The position numbers were made by a program, and so were the translations under genes. From the NCBI GenBank assembly GCA_947625045.1, contig CANQMW010000020.1:1-49423 (forward strand): DNA of 49,423 bases. Direction: 5' to 3'. Positions 14,717-22,124 of the stretch are shown piece after piece. Numbering within the stretch: position 1 is the stretch's first letter; each line of letters starts with the position of its first letter. The notes under the pieces are model-generated. The model was given only the letters and a program-made list of their open reading frames with translations, did no database searches and had not been told where the DNA came from. The stretch is from an uncultured Oscillospiraceae bacterium. GTDB lineage: Bacteria; Bacillota; Clostridia; Oscillospirales; Oscillospiraceae.

Positions 14717-16975
14717 TTGGTCATAGGCAAGAACAGCAAATACTGGACCGCCGGCACGCTGAAAAGCCGCGGCTGGACCAACGGCCTCATCCGGGAGCTG
14801 CTGCCCCGGCCCCGGTACCGGCATATCAACGGCGGCACGGTGAAGAGCTGGCAGGCGGATGTGGTCCTGAAGGCCGAGGAGGCGGACAGGTTCCGCCGGG
14901 TCACCGCCAGCAACAAGGCCGCCGAGGCCGCCCGGGCAAAGACCGGCGTCACCGGGGAGGATATAGGCCCCGCCCTGGAGGGGGCCTCCGCCTTCTTCGG
15001 GGAGGCATGGGAGAGCTGGCCCCGGCCCGAGGGGCCCGGCACATTGCTGGCCCGGCGGTACCACGAGGCCATACTGCGCCAGGTGCCCAACGTGGGCTGG
15101 GCGGTGGTCTTAAGCCCCGGCCAGGCCGCCGGGCGCATCAACAACTTCCTCTCCCTGGAGTCGGGCCGCCCCGGCGCCAAGACCGGCGCGGTGCTAAAAA
15201 ACTTCCTCACCGCCGCCCCCTGGCTGGGAGCAAACCGGGAGGCAGGCCTGGCGGGAAAATTGAAGGAGCACTACGGCCCCGCCCTGCTGGCCGCGGCCGG
15301 CCGGGAGCTGGAGGCCTTTACCGCCGCCCAGCCGGAGGCGGACCTGACCGGGCTGCTCACCATGGCGGACTTCCCCCTGCAGGAGCTGCTGACCCAGGGG
15401 CTGGGCTACGTCTACTCCGTGTTCTACGTGCCCCGGGCCATACGCACCAGCCTGGACGTGCTGGTGGCATTGAACCCCAAGGACGAGTACCCCGAGGCCC
15501 GGGCCATGAGCCGGCACTTCATATTGCACATCGGCGGCACCAACACCGGCAAGACCTATGCCGGCTTCCAGCGGCTCATCCGGGCCCGGACCGGCGTGTA
15601 TCTGGCCCCCCTGCGGCTGCTGGCATTGGAGGCCCAGGAGCTGCTGCTGGACGAGGGGGTGGCCTGCTCGCTGACCACCGGCGAGGAGGAGGACACCCAG
15701 GAGGGGGATACCCATGTGGCCGCCACCGCTGAGAAGCTGGACCTGAGCCGGGAGTACGAGGCCGCGGTCATCGACGAGTGCCAGATGATATCCGACCCGG
15801 AGCGGGGCTACGCCTGGACCCGGGCCATACTGGGCGTGCGGGCCCCGGAGGTGCATCTGTGCGCCGCGCCCGAGGCCAAGGACCTGCTGCTGCGCATCAT
15901 AAAAAGCTGCGGCGACAGCTTTGAGGTCATAGAGCACAGGCGCAAGACGCCGCTCATCTGCATGAACCGCACGGTGGATTACTCCGATATCCGCCCCGGG
16001 GACGCCCTGATCACCTTCTCCAAGGTGGGGGTGCTGTCCGTGGCGGAGGACCTGCGCAGCCGGGGGAAGGAGCCCGCCATCATCTACGGCGCCCTGCCCT
16101 ACGCCACCCGGCGCAAGCAGGTGGAGGGCTTCCTCTCCGGGCGGATGCAGTACGTGGTCTCCACCGACGCCATCGGCATGGGCCTCAATCTCCCCATCCG
16201 GCGCATCATCTTCATGGACACGGAGAAGTTCGACGGCCATGACCGCCGGGAGCTGAAGCCGGAGGAGATACAGCAGATCGCCGGGCGGGCGGGCCGCTAC
16301 GGCATGTACGACAAGGGTTTCGTGGGCGCCACGGAGGACATAGGCTTCATCCGCGCCGGCCTGGAGGCTGTAGTGCCGCCGCTTAAATACGCCTACGCGG
16401 GCTTTTCCGACCTGATCACCTCGGTGGACTTCGATCTTCTGGAAGTGCTGGAGGTCTGGAACCGGATGCCCACCGCGGACCCCTATTTAAAGCTGGACAT
16501 CAGCCGGTATATCGCCATCATCTCCCGGATGCGGGAGGCGGGCTTTACTCTGGACCGGGAGCAGGAGCTCCGGGCCGCCAACATCCCCTTCGACGAGACG
16601 GACCCGGCGCTGAACGAGCTCTTTTTCCGCTTCCTGCGCACATGGGTCGCGGGGGAGACCCCGGAGCGGCCTGCCCTGCCGGAGAAGACCACGCCCTTCA
16701 CCCTGCCGGAGCTGGAGCTCCACTACCGGAAGCTGGACCTCTACTTCTCCTTTGCCAAGGCCTTCGGCTGCGACGTAGACAAGGACGCCCTCTATGACGA
16801 GCGCGCCCGCACCGCCGACGAGATCAACCAGATATTGCTTTATAATCTCAAAAACAACATCCGCTTCTGCGCCAAATGCGGCCGGGCCCTGCCCCTGCAC
16901 CACCGGGGGCGGCTGTGCAACGCCTGCTACGGCCGGAGCCGGGCCATCCCCCGGCGCCACCCGGGCCGGGCGTGA
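14717..16975 (+). CDS. SUV3-like ATP-dependent RNA helicase with C-terminal zinc ribbon
   Basis: 752 residues from a TTG start with AAAGGGGG upstream; no ATG or GTG fits better. A unique N-terminal part (1-265) precedes the motor. Walker A is GGTNTGKT (273-280), the Walker B box is DECQ (353-356), and helicase domain 2 has STDAIGMGLNLPIRRIIF and QQIAGRAGRYG. This combination is that of SUV3/SUPV3L1, the mitochondrial RNA degradosome helicase, of which Clostridia carry bacterial relatives. A CxxC...CxxC ribbon (CAKCG, CNACYG) ends the protein. It probably unwinds RNA for decay or surveillance in the cytoplasm; this is inferred from family. Not part of an obvious RNA-decay operon; azlCD follows after 26 bases and may be cotranscribed. 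Confidence 0.8.
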   Translation: MVIGKNSKYWTAGTLKSRGWTNGLIRELLPRPRYRHINGGTVKSWQADVVLKAEEADRFRRVTASNKAAEAARAKTGVTGEDIGPALEGASAFFGEAWESWPRPEGPGTLLARRYHEAILRQVPNVGWAVVLSPGQAAGRINNFLSLESGRPGAKTGAVLKNFLTAAPWLGANREAGLAGKLKEHYGPALLAAAGRELEAFTAAQPEADLTGLLTMADFPLQELLTQGLGYVYSVFYVPRAIRTSLDVLVALNPKDEYPEARAMSRHFILHIGGTNTGKTYAGFQRLIRARTGVYLAPLRLLALEAQELLLDEGVACSLTTGEEEDTQEGDTHVAATAEKLDLSREYEAAVIDECQMISDPERGYAWTRAILGVRAPEVHLCAAPEAKDLLLRIIKSCGDSFEVIEHRRKTPLICMNRTVDYSDIRPGDALITFSKVGVLSVAEDLRSRGKEPAIIYGALPYATRRKQVEGFLSGRMQYVVSTDAIGMGLNLPIRRIIFMDTEKFDGHDRRELKPEEIQQIAGRAGRYGMYDKGFVGATEDIGFIRAGLEAVVPPLKYAYAGFSDLITSVDFDLLEVLEVWNRMPTADPYLKLDISRYIAIISRMREAGFTLDREQELRAANIPFDETDPALNELFFRFLRTWVAGETPERPALPEKTTPFTLPELELHYRKLDLYFSFAKAFGCDVDKDALYDERARTADEINQILLYNLKNNIRFCAKCGRALPLHHRGRLCNACYGRSRAIPRRHPGRA

Positions 16976-17001
16976 GAAAAACATATAAGAGGTGACACCC
17001 T

Positions 17002-17724
17002 TTGCAGACGAGAAAACAGATATTCCTCCAGGGCATAAAGGCTGGCATACCTATCGGCTTGGGCTACTTCGCCGTGTCCTTCTCCCTGGGCATCCTGGCA
17101 AAGAGCATCGGCCTGACGCCCTTCCAGGCGGCGCTGATGAGTCTGCTCAACAACGCCTCCGCCGGGGAGTACATGGGCCTTACCATGATCGCCGCCCAGG
17201 CCACGCTGGGGGAGATGGCCCTGGCCACCCTCATCACCAACGCCCGGTATCTTCTCATGAGCTGCGCCATGAGCCATCGGATGGACCCCAGGACGCCCTT
17301 CATCCACCGCCTTCTCATGTCCTTCGACATCACCGACGAGATCTTCGGCGCCACCATCGCCCGGCCGGGGTATCTGAGCCCCTGGTACATGTACGGGGCC
17401 ATGGTCCCCGCCATCCCCGGCTGGACCGTGGGCACCGCCCTGGGCACCCTGGCGGGCAGCATCCTGCCCCTGCGGGTGGTCAGCGCCTTTTCCGTGGCCC
17501 TGTACGGCATGTTCATCGCCATCTTCATCCCCCCCGCCCGGAAGGAGAAGCCGGTGGCCTGCCTGGTGGTCCTGGCCTTCGCCCTGAGCTTCGCTTTCTC
17601 CCGCCTGCCCGTGGTGTCTGATTTGTCCGACGGCACCCGCACTATCATTCTCACGGTGATCCTGGCCGCCGGCGCGGCGGTGCTGTTCCCCCGGAAGGAT
17701 GAGGAAGAGGAGGCGGCATCATGA
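17002..17724 (+). CDS. azlC: AzlC-family branched-chain amino acid exporter, large subunit
   Basis: 240 residues from TTG, chosen because AAGAGGTGA sits 6 bases before it. The N-terminus GIKAGIPIGLGYFAVSFSLG and the conserved NASAGEYMGL and TNARYLLMS segments are AzlC hallmarks. Several hydrophobic helices make it an inner-membrane permease. With AzlD it exports branched-chain amino acids or analogues. Its last four bases overlap the azlD start (ATGA), so the pair is translationally coupled. Confidence 0.9.
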   Translation: MQTRKQIFLQGIKAGIPIGLGYFAVSFSLGILAKSIGLTPFQAALMSLLNNASAGEYMGLTMIAAQATLGEMALATLITNARYLLMSCAMSHRMDPRTPFIHRLLMSFDITDEIFGATIARPGYLSPWYMYGAMVPAIPGWTVGTALGTLAGSILPLRVVSAFSVALYGMFIAIFIPPARKEKPVACLVVLAFALSFAFSRLPVVSDLSDGTRTIILTVILAAGAAVLFPRKDEEEEAAS

Positions 17725-18023
17725 GCGCATACGCCTACATATTCGTGATGGCCGGGGTGTCCTATCTCATCCGGGCCCTGCCCATGACATTGCTCCGCAA
17801 GCCCATCAAGAACCGGTTCATCCAGTCGTTTTTGTACTACGTGCCCTATGTGACCTTGGCGGTGATGACCTTCCCGGCCATCCTGGACGCCACCCAGAGC
17901 CAGTGGTCCGGCGCCGCCGCGCTCATCGTGGGGCTGGTGGTGGCCTGGCTGGGGGCGGACCTTTTCAAGACCGCCGTCACCTGCTGCGCGGTGGTATTCC
18001 TGCTGGAGCTGTTCCTCTGCTGA
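17721..18023 (+). CDS. azlD: AzlD-family transporter small subunit
   Basis: 100 residues with about four hydrophobic helices. The N-terminal IRALPMTLLRKPIKN and central YVPYVTLAVMTFPAI are typical of AzlD. It forms the two-subunit exporter with AzlC. The stop is 30 bases before the tRNA-Arg promoter. An 11-bp inverted repeat (AACCGCCGGGAA/TTCCCGGCGGTA, about 18026-18071) without a T run overlaps that promoter's -35 box. Confidence 0.9.
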   Translation: MSAYAYIFVMAGVSYLIRALPMTLLRKPIKNRFIQSFLYYVPYVTLAVMTFPAILDATQSQWSGAAALIVGLVVAWLGADLFKTAVTCCAVVFLLELFLC

Positions 18024-18053
18024 AAAACCGCCGGGAAAGTACAAAATCCGTGC

Positions 18054-18082
18054 TTGATATTCCCGGCGGTATGCGTTATAAT
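18054..18082 (+). promoter_or_regulatory. Promoter of tRNA-Arg
   Basis: TTGATA (18054-18059), 17-bp spacer, TATAAT (18077-18082), 25 bases before the mature tRNA. Confidence 0.85.
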
Positions 18083-18107
18083 AGTCAAGCTGTTCAAAGC
18101 ATGGTAT

Positions 18108-18184
<77 letters not shown>

Positions 18185-18190
18185 AACGTC

Positions 18191-18236
18191 AGGTATACGA
18201 ACACCTTTCCAAAAAAGTGTTCGTATGCCTTTTCTT
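18191..18236 (+). terminator. Terminator of tRNA-Arg, formed across the left element junction
   Basis: AGGTATACGAACAC (18191-18204) pairs with GTGTTCGTATGCCT (18217-18230) with one mismatch, followed by TTTTCTT. The right arm and the T run are element DNA. Confidence 0.7.
18217..18229 (+). other. attL of element 1
   Basis: GTGTTCGTATGCC, a direct repeat (12 of 13 bases) of GTGTTCGTATACC at 38943-38955, where the integrase gene ends. Together they mark the element ends. Confidence 0.7.
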
Positions 18237-18334
18237 ATTCCCGGCCTGATACGGACACCGCATTGAATGCCAGTATAGCGGTATGCCGCAACGTGTTTGC
18301 CATCATAGTCGGTATTGACGGTTATGATGACAAC

Positions 18335-18565
18335 ATGCACCTTCAAACGAAACGCGCCACCTACAAAGAGATCCAGGCATGGGTCAAGCAGCATTACGGC
18401 ATCCATGTCAGCAACCTCCACATATCACAGGCCAAAGAGCGTTGCGGCCTCGCCAAAGCGGAGTACAGGAAGCCCAGGAACGCAGAAGGGCGATACGTTC
18501 CAAAGCTAACGCCCGAGAAAGAAGTAGCGATCCTCGCGGCGTTCCGCTGGTTTGGCCTGATATGA
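18335..18565 (+). CDS. Small protein resembling a C-terminal domain of clostridial RNA methyltransferases
   Basis: 76 residues from ATG 18335; the frame is open back to a TTG at 18263. Neither start has a good ribosome site. ATYKEIQAWVKQHYGIHVSNLHISQAKERCG then LTPEKEVAILAAFRWFGLI follows the pattern I know from the end of clostridial 23S rRNA uracil methyltransferases (ATYEEIK..V..G..VSSLYI.QVK..CG...PPEKE.AI..AL.HFGMI). Here it stands alone, as the first gene inside the element. It may be a leftover carried by recombination or a free-standing nucleic-acid-binding domain. The strong terminator at 18565-18603 follows at once. No function is assigned. Confidence 0.5.
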   Translation: MHLQTKRATYKEIQAWVKQHYGIHVSNLHISQAKERCGLAKAEYRKPRNAEGRYVPKLTPEKEVAILAAFRWFGLI

Positions 18566-18603
18566 AAAGAACCTGTTGCAGTCTTGCAACAGGTTCTTTT
18601 TTT
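18565..18603. terminator. Bidirectional terminator
   Basis: AAAAGAACCTGTTGCA/TGCAACAGGTTCTTTT, perfect 16-bp stem with loop GTCT, T run to 18603. It ends the small plus gene and the convergent resolvase gene. Confidence 0.93.
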
Positions 18604-19189
18604 ATTGCACATCCATCTTTCGATACCCACGCCTTGCTGCTTCTCTTGCAATCGTTGCCTTAGATATCCCCGTCATCTCAGCCGTCTCCTTATAGCTATG
18701 GTCACGCAGCAGCTCTATTGCATGATCCATCTGAGCGCGGCTAAACTTCGGTTTGCGACCGTCCCTATATGCCGGATCCGTCGTCCGTTTGAACTGTCTG
18801 CCGCCCTGTAGCCGTTCTTGTATCATATCCTTCTCAAATTCAGCAAAGGACAGCATGATATGCAGTATCAGGCGGCCAGTTGGCGTATCCTCTATCAACC
18901 CCAGGTTGATGATATGGACCTTGATTCCATCCCTCACCCACGCCATGACCAGCTCATACGCTTCGGCTTCTGTTCGGGCGATACGGTCCATCTTGGTAAC
19001 GACGATAGTATCACCGGCCTTGGCCTCGCTGCACATTCGCTGGAACTCCGGCCTGTCCATCGACGCACCGGAACGGACATCTGTATAGAGTGCCTCGCAT
19101 CCTTGCGCCTCTAGCGCTTCTCGCTGATCCTCCAGCGACGTGCCACGCATCTGGCCCTTGGTCGATACCCTTATATACCCTCGAATCAT
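18602..19189 (-). CDS. Small serine recombinase (resolvase/invertase family)
   Basis: 195 residues from ATG 19189, chosen for GGAGG six bases upstream and the family start MIRGYIRVSTKGQ. Catalytic Ser9 lies in YIRVST. The arginines of the active site fall in TKMDRIART, and EFEKDMIQERLQGG is the dimer-helix region. A C-terminal helix-turn-helix (about 160-190, KETAEMTGISKATIAREAARRG) binds DNA. Enzymes of this size resolve plasmid multimers or invert DNA, rather than integrate large elements. It fits a plasmid-type maintenance role here. It is the last gene of the minus-strand mobilization block. Confidence 0.9.
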   Translation of the reverse strand: MIRGYIRVSTKGQMRGTSLEDQREALEAQGCEALYTDVRSGASMDRPEFQRMCSEAKAGDTIVVTKMDRIARTEAEAYELVMAWVRDGIKVHIINLGLIEDTPTGRLILHIMLSFAEFEKDMIQERLQGGRQFKRTTDPAYRDGRKPKFSRAQMDHAIELLRDHSYKETAEMTGISKATIAREAARRGYRKMDVQ

Positions 19190-19284
19190 AGCATCCTCCA
19201 TGAGTATGAATTATGATAACGTGCAAACCCTTGATATTGCTGGAGCATAACACCGTTCTCATATATTGACATTTATGAGAATGG

Positions 19285-20709
19285 TTATGTTCCATACGGA
19301 CCTTTGCTCGCATCATTCTGCTGCTCAGCCATGAGGTGATTATACTCACGCTCCAGAACAGCCAGACGGTCCGCATTACGCTGACGCAGCTCTTGTGCGC
19401 TCTGCTTTTTCGTTACCTTTGGAGCGACCGGCTTTTTGTCAGACGATGCTTTCTCAGCTACTGGTTGTTCCTCTGGCTGCTCCATCCATTCGCTCAGTTT
19501 CTTCTGCAATTTAACCCGACGGGGATATACATGGTCCTCGTCCTCTATTATATAGTAGTCCTCAATGGATTCACCACGAGCATCCAGCCATGCGATAAAT
19601 GGATCCCAAACATCCTGGACCATCTGCTCCCGTCGTGCTATCTCCGCCTTATCCAGCACATCCTCGCCATTCTTATTTTTAATAAGTGGTGTTGCCAGAT
19701 TCAGACCAGCCAGCGGCCACACGATCTGCCCTACGACGCTGACCGTTCGCTCCCAAGCGTTCCGCTTTGCTCTATCTGTTACCTTGCGTTTCTGCTTTGG
19801 TTTCGGTATCTCAGCCTCCGGCTCCGGCGTAGGCTCCTGGATTGCCTCGGAAAGTTGCGCAACAAGATCGTCTGGAAAATAATCCATATAAGTCCCGTAT
19901 TGCTCTCGGATCTTGTCGGGATTGAACTCTGCACCCAGCTTATATGATTTCGCAAGACAAGCCCGCTTTGGCATTTTATCAGCTGGAAAATGAGAGTAAT
20001 CCGTCAGCTCATACACATAGTATTCCGGCTGTGTTTTTGTAGCATGACGCCGCGTTGCTTTGACGCCAACTTCCTCCAATCCAGCCAGAAATTCCTCATC
20101 GTTTTTGGCAAATATAGCCGCTCCACCAATACGCTCTTTTAGATCTTTCTTCCAGCTATACTTACCGCCAAGGGCTTCACGCTCATACTGCGATTTTTTA
20201 TCATCGGCATCCGCGCCAAAGTCTAGACTGAAAAACTGCTTGCATATCTCGTTAGCTTTCTCTTTGAATGTCCAAAACCAATATGCGGTAGCGGGCAGCC
20301 CTCGTGTGTCTGCTGTTCTGGCGTCGTTGACGGCAATATGAACGTGAACTTTGCCGCCTTTTCCGTCGTGCTGGACGGCAACGACAGCTTGATGTCCTGG
20401 CGCTATTTCTTTCGCAAATTCGCGTCCTATCATGGACGCCTTGATCAGATCATTTGGATTTGTCGGGTCCAGTTCCTTCCGTGAAAAAGACATAATGTAA
20501 CGGTCGATTTGCGTCTTATGATTCCTTGGCATACGACGCCAGACCTGATCCATCTGCTCCGCAAAAGGCATTACTGATGCTGGCAGCATACCCACGCCGG
20601 TGATGATCTCATTGCGGACTTTTGCTCCGTTATGGCCCCGGCCATCGCCATAAATATATTGAATGGCAGCCGCGCCGTTTGTTGTCCTGGTCACATGAGT
20701 ATATGGCAT
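19285..20709 (-). CDS. Relaxase (mobilization nuclease) of element 1
   Basis: 474 residues. The nuclease domain is N-terminal. The metal-binding three-histidine motif is H114..H122-V-H124 in QHDGKGGKVHVHIAVND, and a conserved GREFAKEIAPGHQAVVA lies just before it. It should nick at oriT and stay bound to the DNA end for transfer. The C-terminal ~200 residues are charged, with PEAEIPKPKQKRK and a Gln/Arg coiled region. The start overlaps the accessory gene by 19 bases. The catalytic Tyr cannot be fixed by eye; Y5, Y18 and Y20 of the N-terminus are candidates. An imperfect hairpin (CATAACA...TTATG, about 19246-19288) covers the stop. Confidence 0.85.
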   Translation of the reverse strand: MPYTHVTRTTNGAAAIQYIYGDGRGHNGAKVRNEIITGVGMLPASVMPFAEQMDQVWRRMPRNHKTQIDRYIMSFSRKELDPTNPNDLIKASMIGREFAKEIAPGHQAVVAVQHDGKGGKVHVHIAVNDARTADTRGLPATAYWFWTFKEKANEICKQFFSLDFGADADDKKSQYEREALGGKYSWKKDLKERIGGAAIFAKNDEEFLAGLEEVGVKATRRHATKTQPEYYVYELTDYSHFPADKMPKRACLAKSYKLGAEFNPDKIREQYGTYMDYFPDDLVAQLSEAIQEPTPEPEAEIPKPKQKRKVTDRAKRNAWERTVSVVGQIVWPLAGLNLATPLIKNKNGEDVLDKAEIARREQMVQDVWDPFIAWLDARGESIEDYYIIEDEDHVYPRRVKLQKKLSEWMEQPEEQPVAEKASSDKKPVAPKVTKKQSAQELRQRNADRLAVLEREYNHLMAEQQNDASKGPYGT

Positions 20710-21257
20710 AGCTGCTCCCCCATTTCCTTCTGCGCGTTCTCAAAACGCTGCATGATGTCCTCTATCTCAGCCGTAGTAAACGCCGTACTGCCATCTGTAG
20801 CCCGTCGTATTGCTTCTTTCTTTTCACGTTCAGACCGAATAGATAGCATCCCCACCGCACGCTCTATGTTCGCGTACTTGGCTTCGATATTTTTTATCTT
20901 TACTTCTTGATTGTAGTTGACGCCGATCCTCCGCAGCTCGGCGTGAATGTCCTCCAGAGTGTCACACGCCTTGGCTATTAACGTCTGGATTTCCTCTCCC
21001 TGTTCCTGGTCGATATAGCGAACCTGACGGAGATATTTTGACAATTCGGATGCTATAGACATCCGACATACGGAGGCGAGAGAGACGGCATTTTCCTCCG
21101 CGACATCCCGTATCACCTGCCATACTTCGTCTGGCAGTCTCACGGTCACGGGACGCATCTTCACATCCCCGTCAGCGCCTCCGGGCGCTGTCGTGGAAGC
21201 TGAAGCTGCTGGTTTTCTCTCGACCGTCATATCGCTATCCGCGCTCATTCCGTTCAT
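20691..21257 (-). CDS. MobC-like mobilization accessory protein
   Basis: 188 residues. The ATG is preceded by AAGGGGGG. A ribbon-helix-helix-like segment (about 34-70, KMRPVTVRLPDEVWQVIRDVAEENAVSLASVCRM) is followed by the RRIGVNYNQEVKIKN motif typical of MobC/relaxosome proteins (compare RIGNNLNQIA in the MobC at 43702). It probably binds oriT and loads the relaxase encoded directly downstream, with a 19-base overlap. The candidate oriT hairpins lie upstream at 21457-21538. Confidence 0.75.
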   Translation of the reverse strand: MNGMSADSDMTVERKPAASASTTAPGGADGDVKMRPVTVRLPDEVWQVIRDVAEENAVSLASVCRMSIASELSKYLRQVRYIDQEQGEEIQTLIAKACDTLEDIHAELRRIGVNYNQEVKIKNIEAKYANIERAVGMLSIRSEREKKEAIRRATDGSTAFTTAEIEDIMQRFENAQKEMGEQLCHILM

Positions 21258-21456
21258 CGTTCAACCCCCCTTCCAACCTGGAACCATATGTCATCTTATC
21301 GCAATATCATATGTCCCAGGTTTCGTCGCTGTGGAAAATGGGCAAGTAAAGAGCCGCGCACCGCTTGCTCTACTTGCAATGGGACAACCGGGCTTTGCCC
21401 TGTTTTCCCCTTGACCGCTTTCGGCTACCTGGGGACAGCATTGCCATGCTTTCCCC

Positions 21457-21538
21457 GCATCCATATGGATGCTCCCCTTTTCCGCCATGCCTGGAAAAAT
21501 GTATCATACGCTGCGGCGTATCACACATTTTCCCAGGC
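21457..21538. other. Candidate oriT hairpins of element 1
   Basis: In the 333-base gap upstream of the mob genes. First a perfect 16-bp palindrome GCATCCATATGGATGC (21457-21472). Then a 23-bp inverted repeat (21489-21511 with 21516-21538; 20 of 23 pairs, loop TGCG) whose arms begin GCCTGGAAAAATG. Inverted repeats in front of the accessory gene are typical of oriT. I see no nick-site consensus that I can name. Confidence 0.45.
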
Positions 21539-21590
21539 TCGCGTCTGTGACCCACCGATGCAATGGTAATCGCACCATCGCATAACACGG

Positions 21591-21908
21591 TCACACGGAC
21601 GCATACGGGGGATTCTGCTGGGGCTGAACCGGAGCTACTGTAGGTCTATTCTCGACCTTTCTCTGTGCCTCTCTGACTGCTTTATCACGCTTGAACTGCG
21701 TGATAGCTGCATCCATAGCCGGGACCAGTTTCAGCACAATCTGGCGAACTTCGGCGTCCGAAAACTCGCCCAGCTTATCCATCGCATCGCTGTCCAACAG
21801 GGCCGTGGCGATAACACCGGATAGACGCTCTTTAGCTTCCTGATACTGCTTCTCCAGCGCCTCCATCTGGCGCTTGATCGCAGCGGGATTCATCTTCTTA
21901 CTACTCAT
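21591..21908 (-). CDS. Small charged coiled-coil protein, unknown function
   Basis: 105 residues with a perfect AAAGGAGG ribosome site. The N-terminal half is a heptad-rich helix (KRQMEALEKQYQEAKERLSG), the middle resembles DKLGEFSDAEVRQIVLKL, and the tail is Pro/Gln-rich. Its place between the R-M operon and the mob genes, upstream of the oriT candidate, suggests a mobilization or DNA-binding helper, but I do not recognise a family. Confidence 0.7.
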   Translation of the reverse strand: MSSKKMNPAAIKRQMEALEKQYQEAKERLSGVIATALLDSDAMDKLGEFSDAEVRQIVLKLVPAMDAAITQFKRDKAVREAQRKVENRPTVAPVQPQQNPPYASV

Positions 21909-22056
21909 TGTTTGTACCTCCTTTCATTCCGCTATAAAAAATAAGAAGACATCACAAACAAATACTCACATAGTGTAACTGCAAGTATCTGTCTGCAATA
22001 TCTCCTCATCACATCAAATTATATCACATGATTGTAGAAAGTGCAATATGAGATCG

Positions 22057-22093
22057 CAAAAATACCCCGGCAGTTTTTCGCTGCCGGGGTATT
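22057..22093 (-). terminator. Terminator of the hsdMSR operon
   Basis: AATACCCCGGCAG/CTGCCGGGGTATT, perfect 13-bp stem, loop TTTTTCG. An A run on the plus strand becomes a T run for minus-strand transcripts leaving hsdR. Confidence 0.88.
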
Positions 22094-22124
22094 GTGTTCG
22101 GATGAAAACAGCAGTGATACGGTA

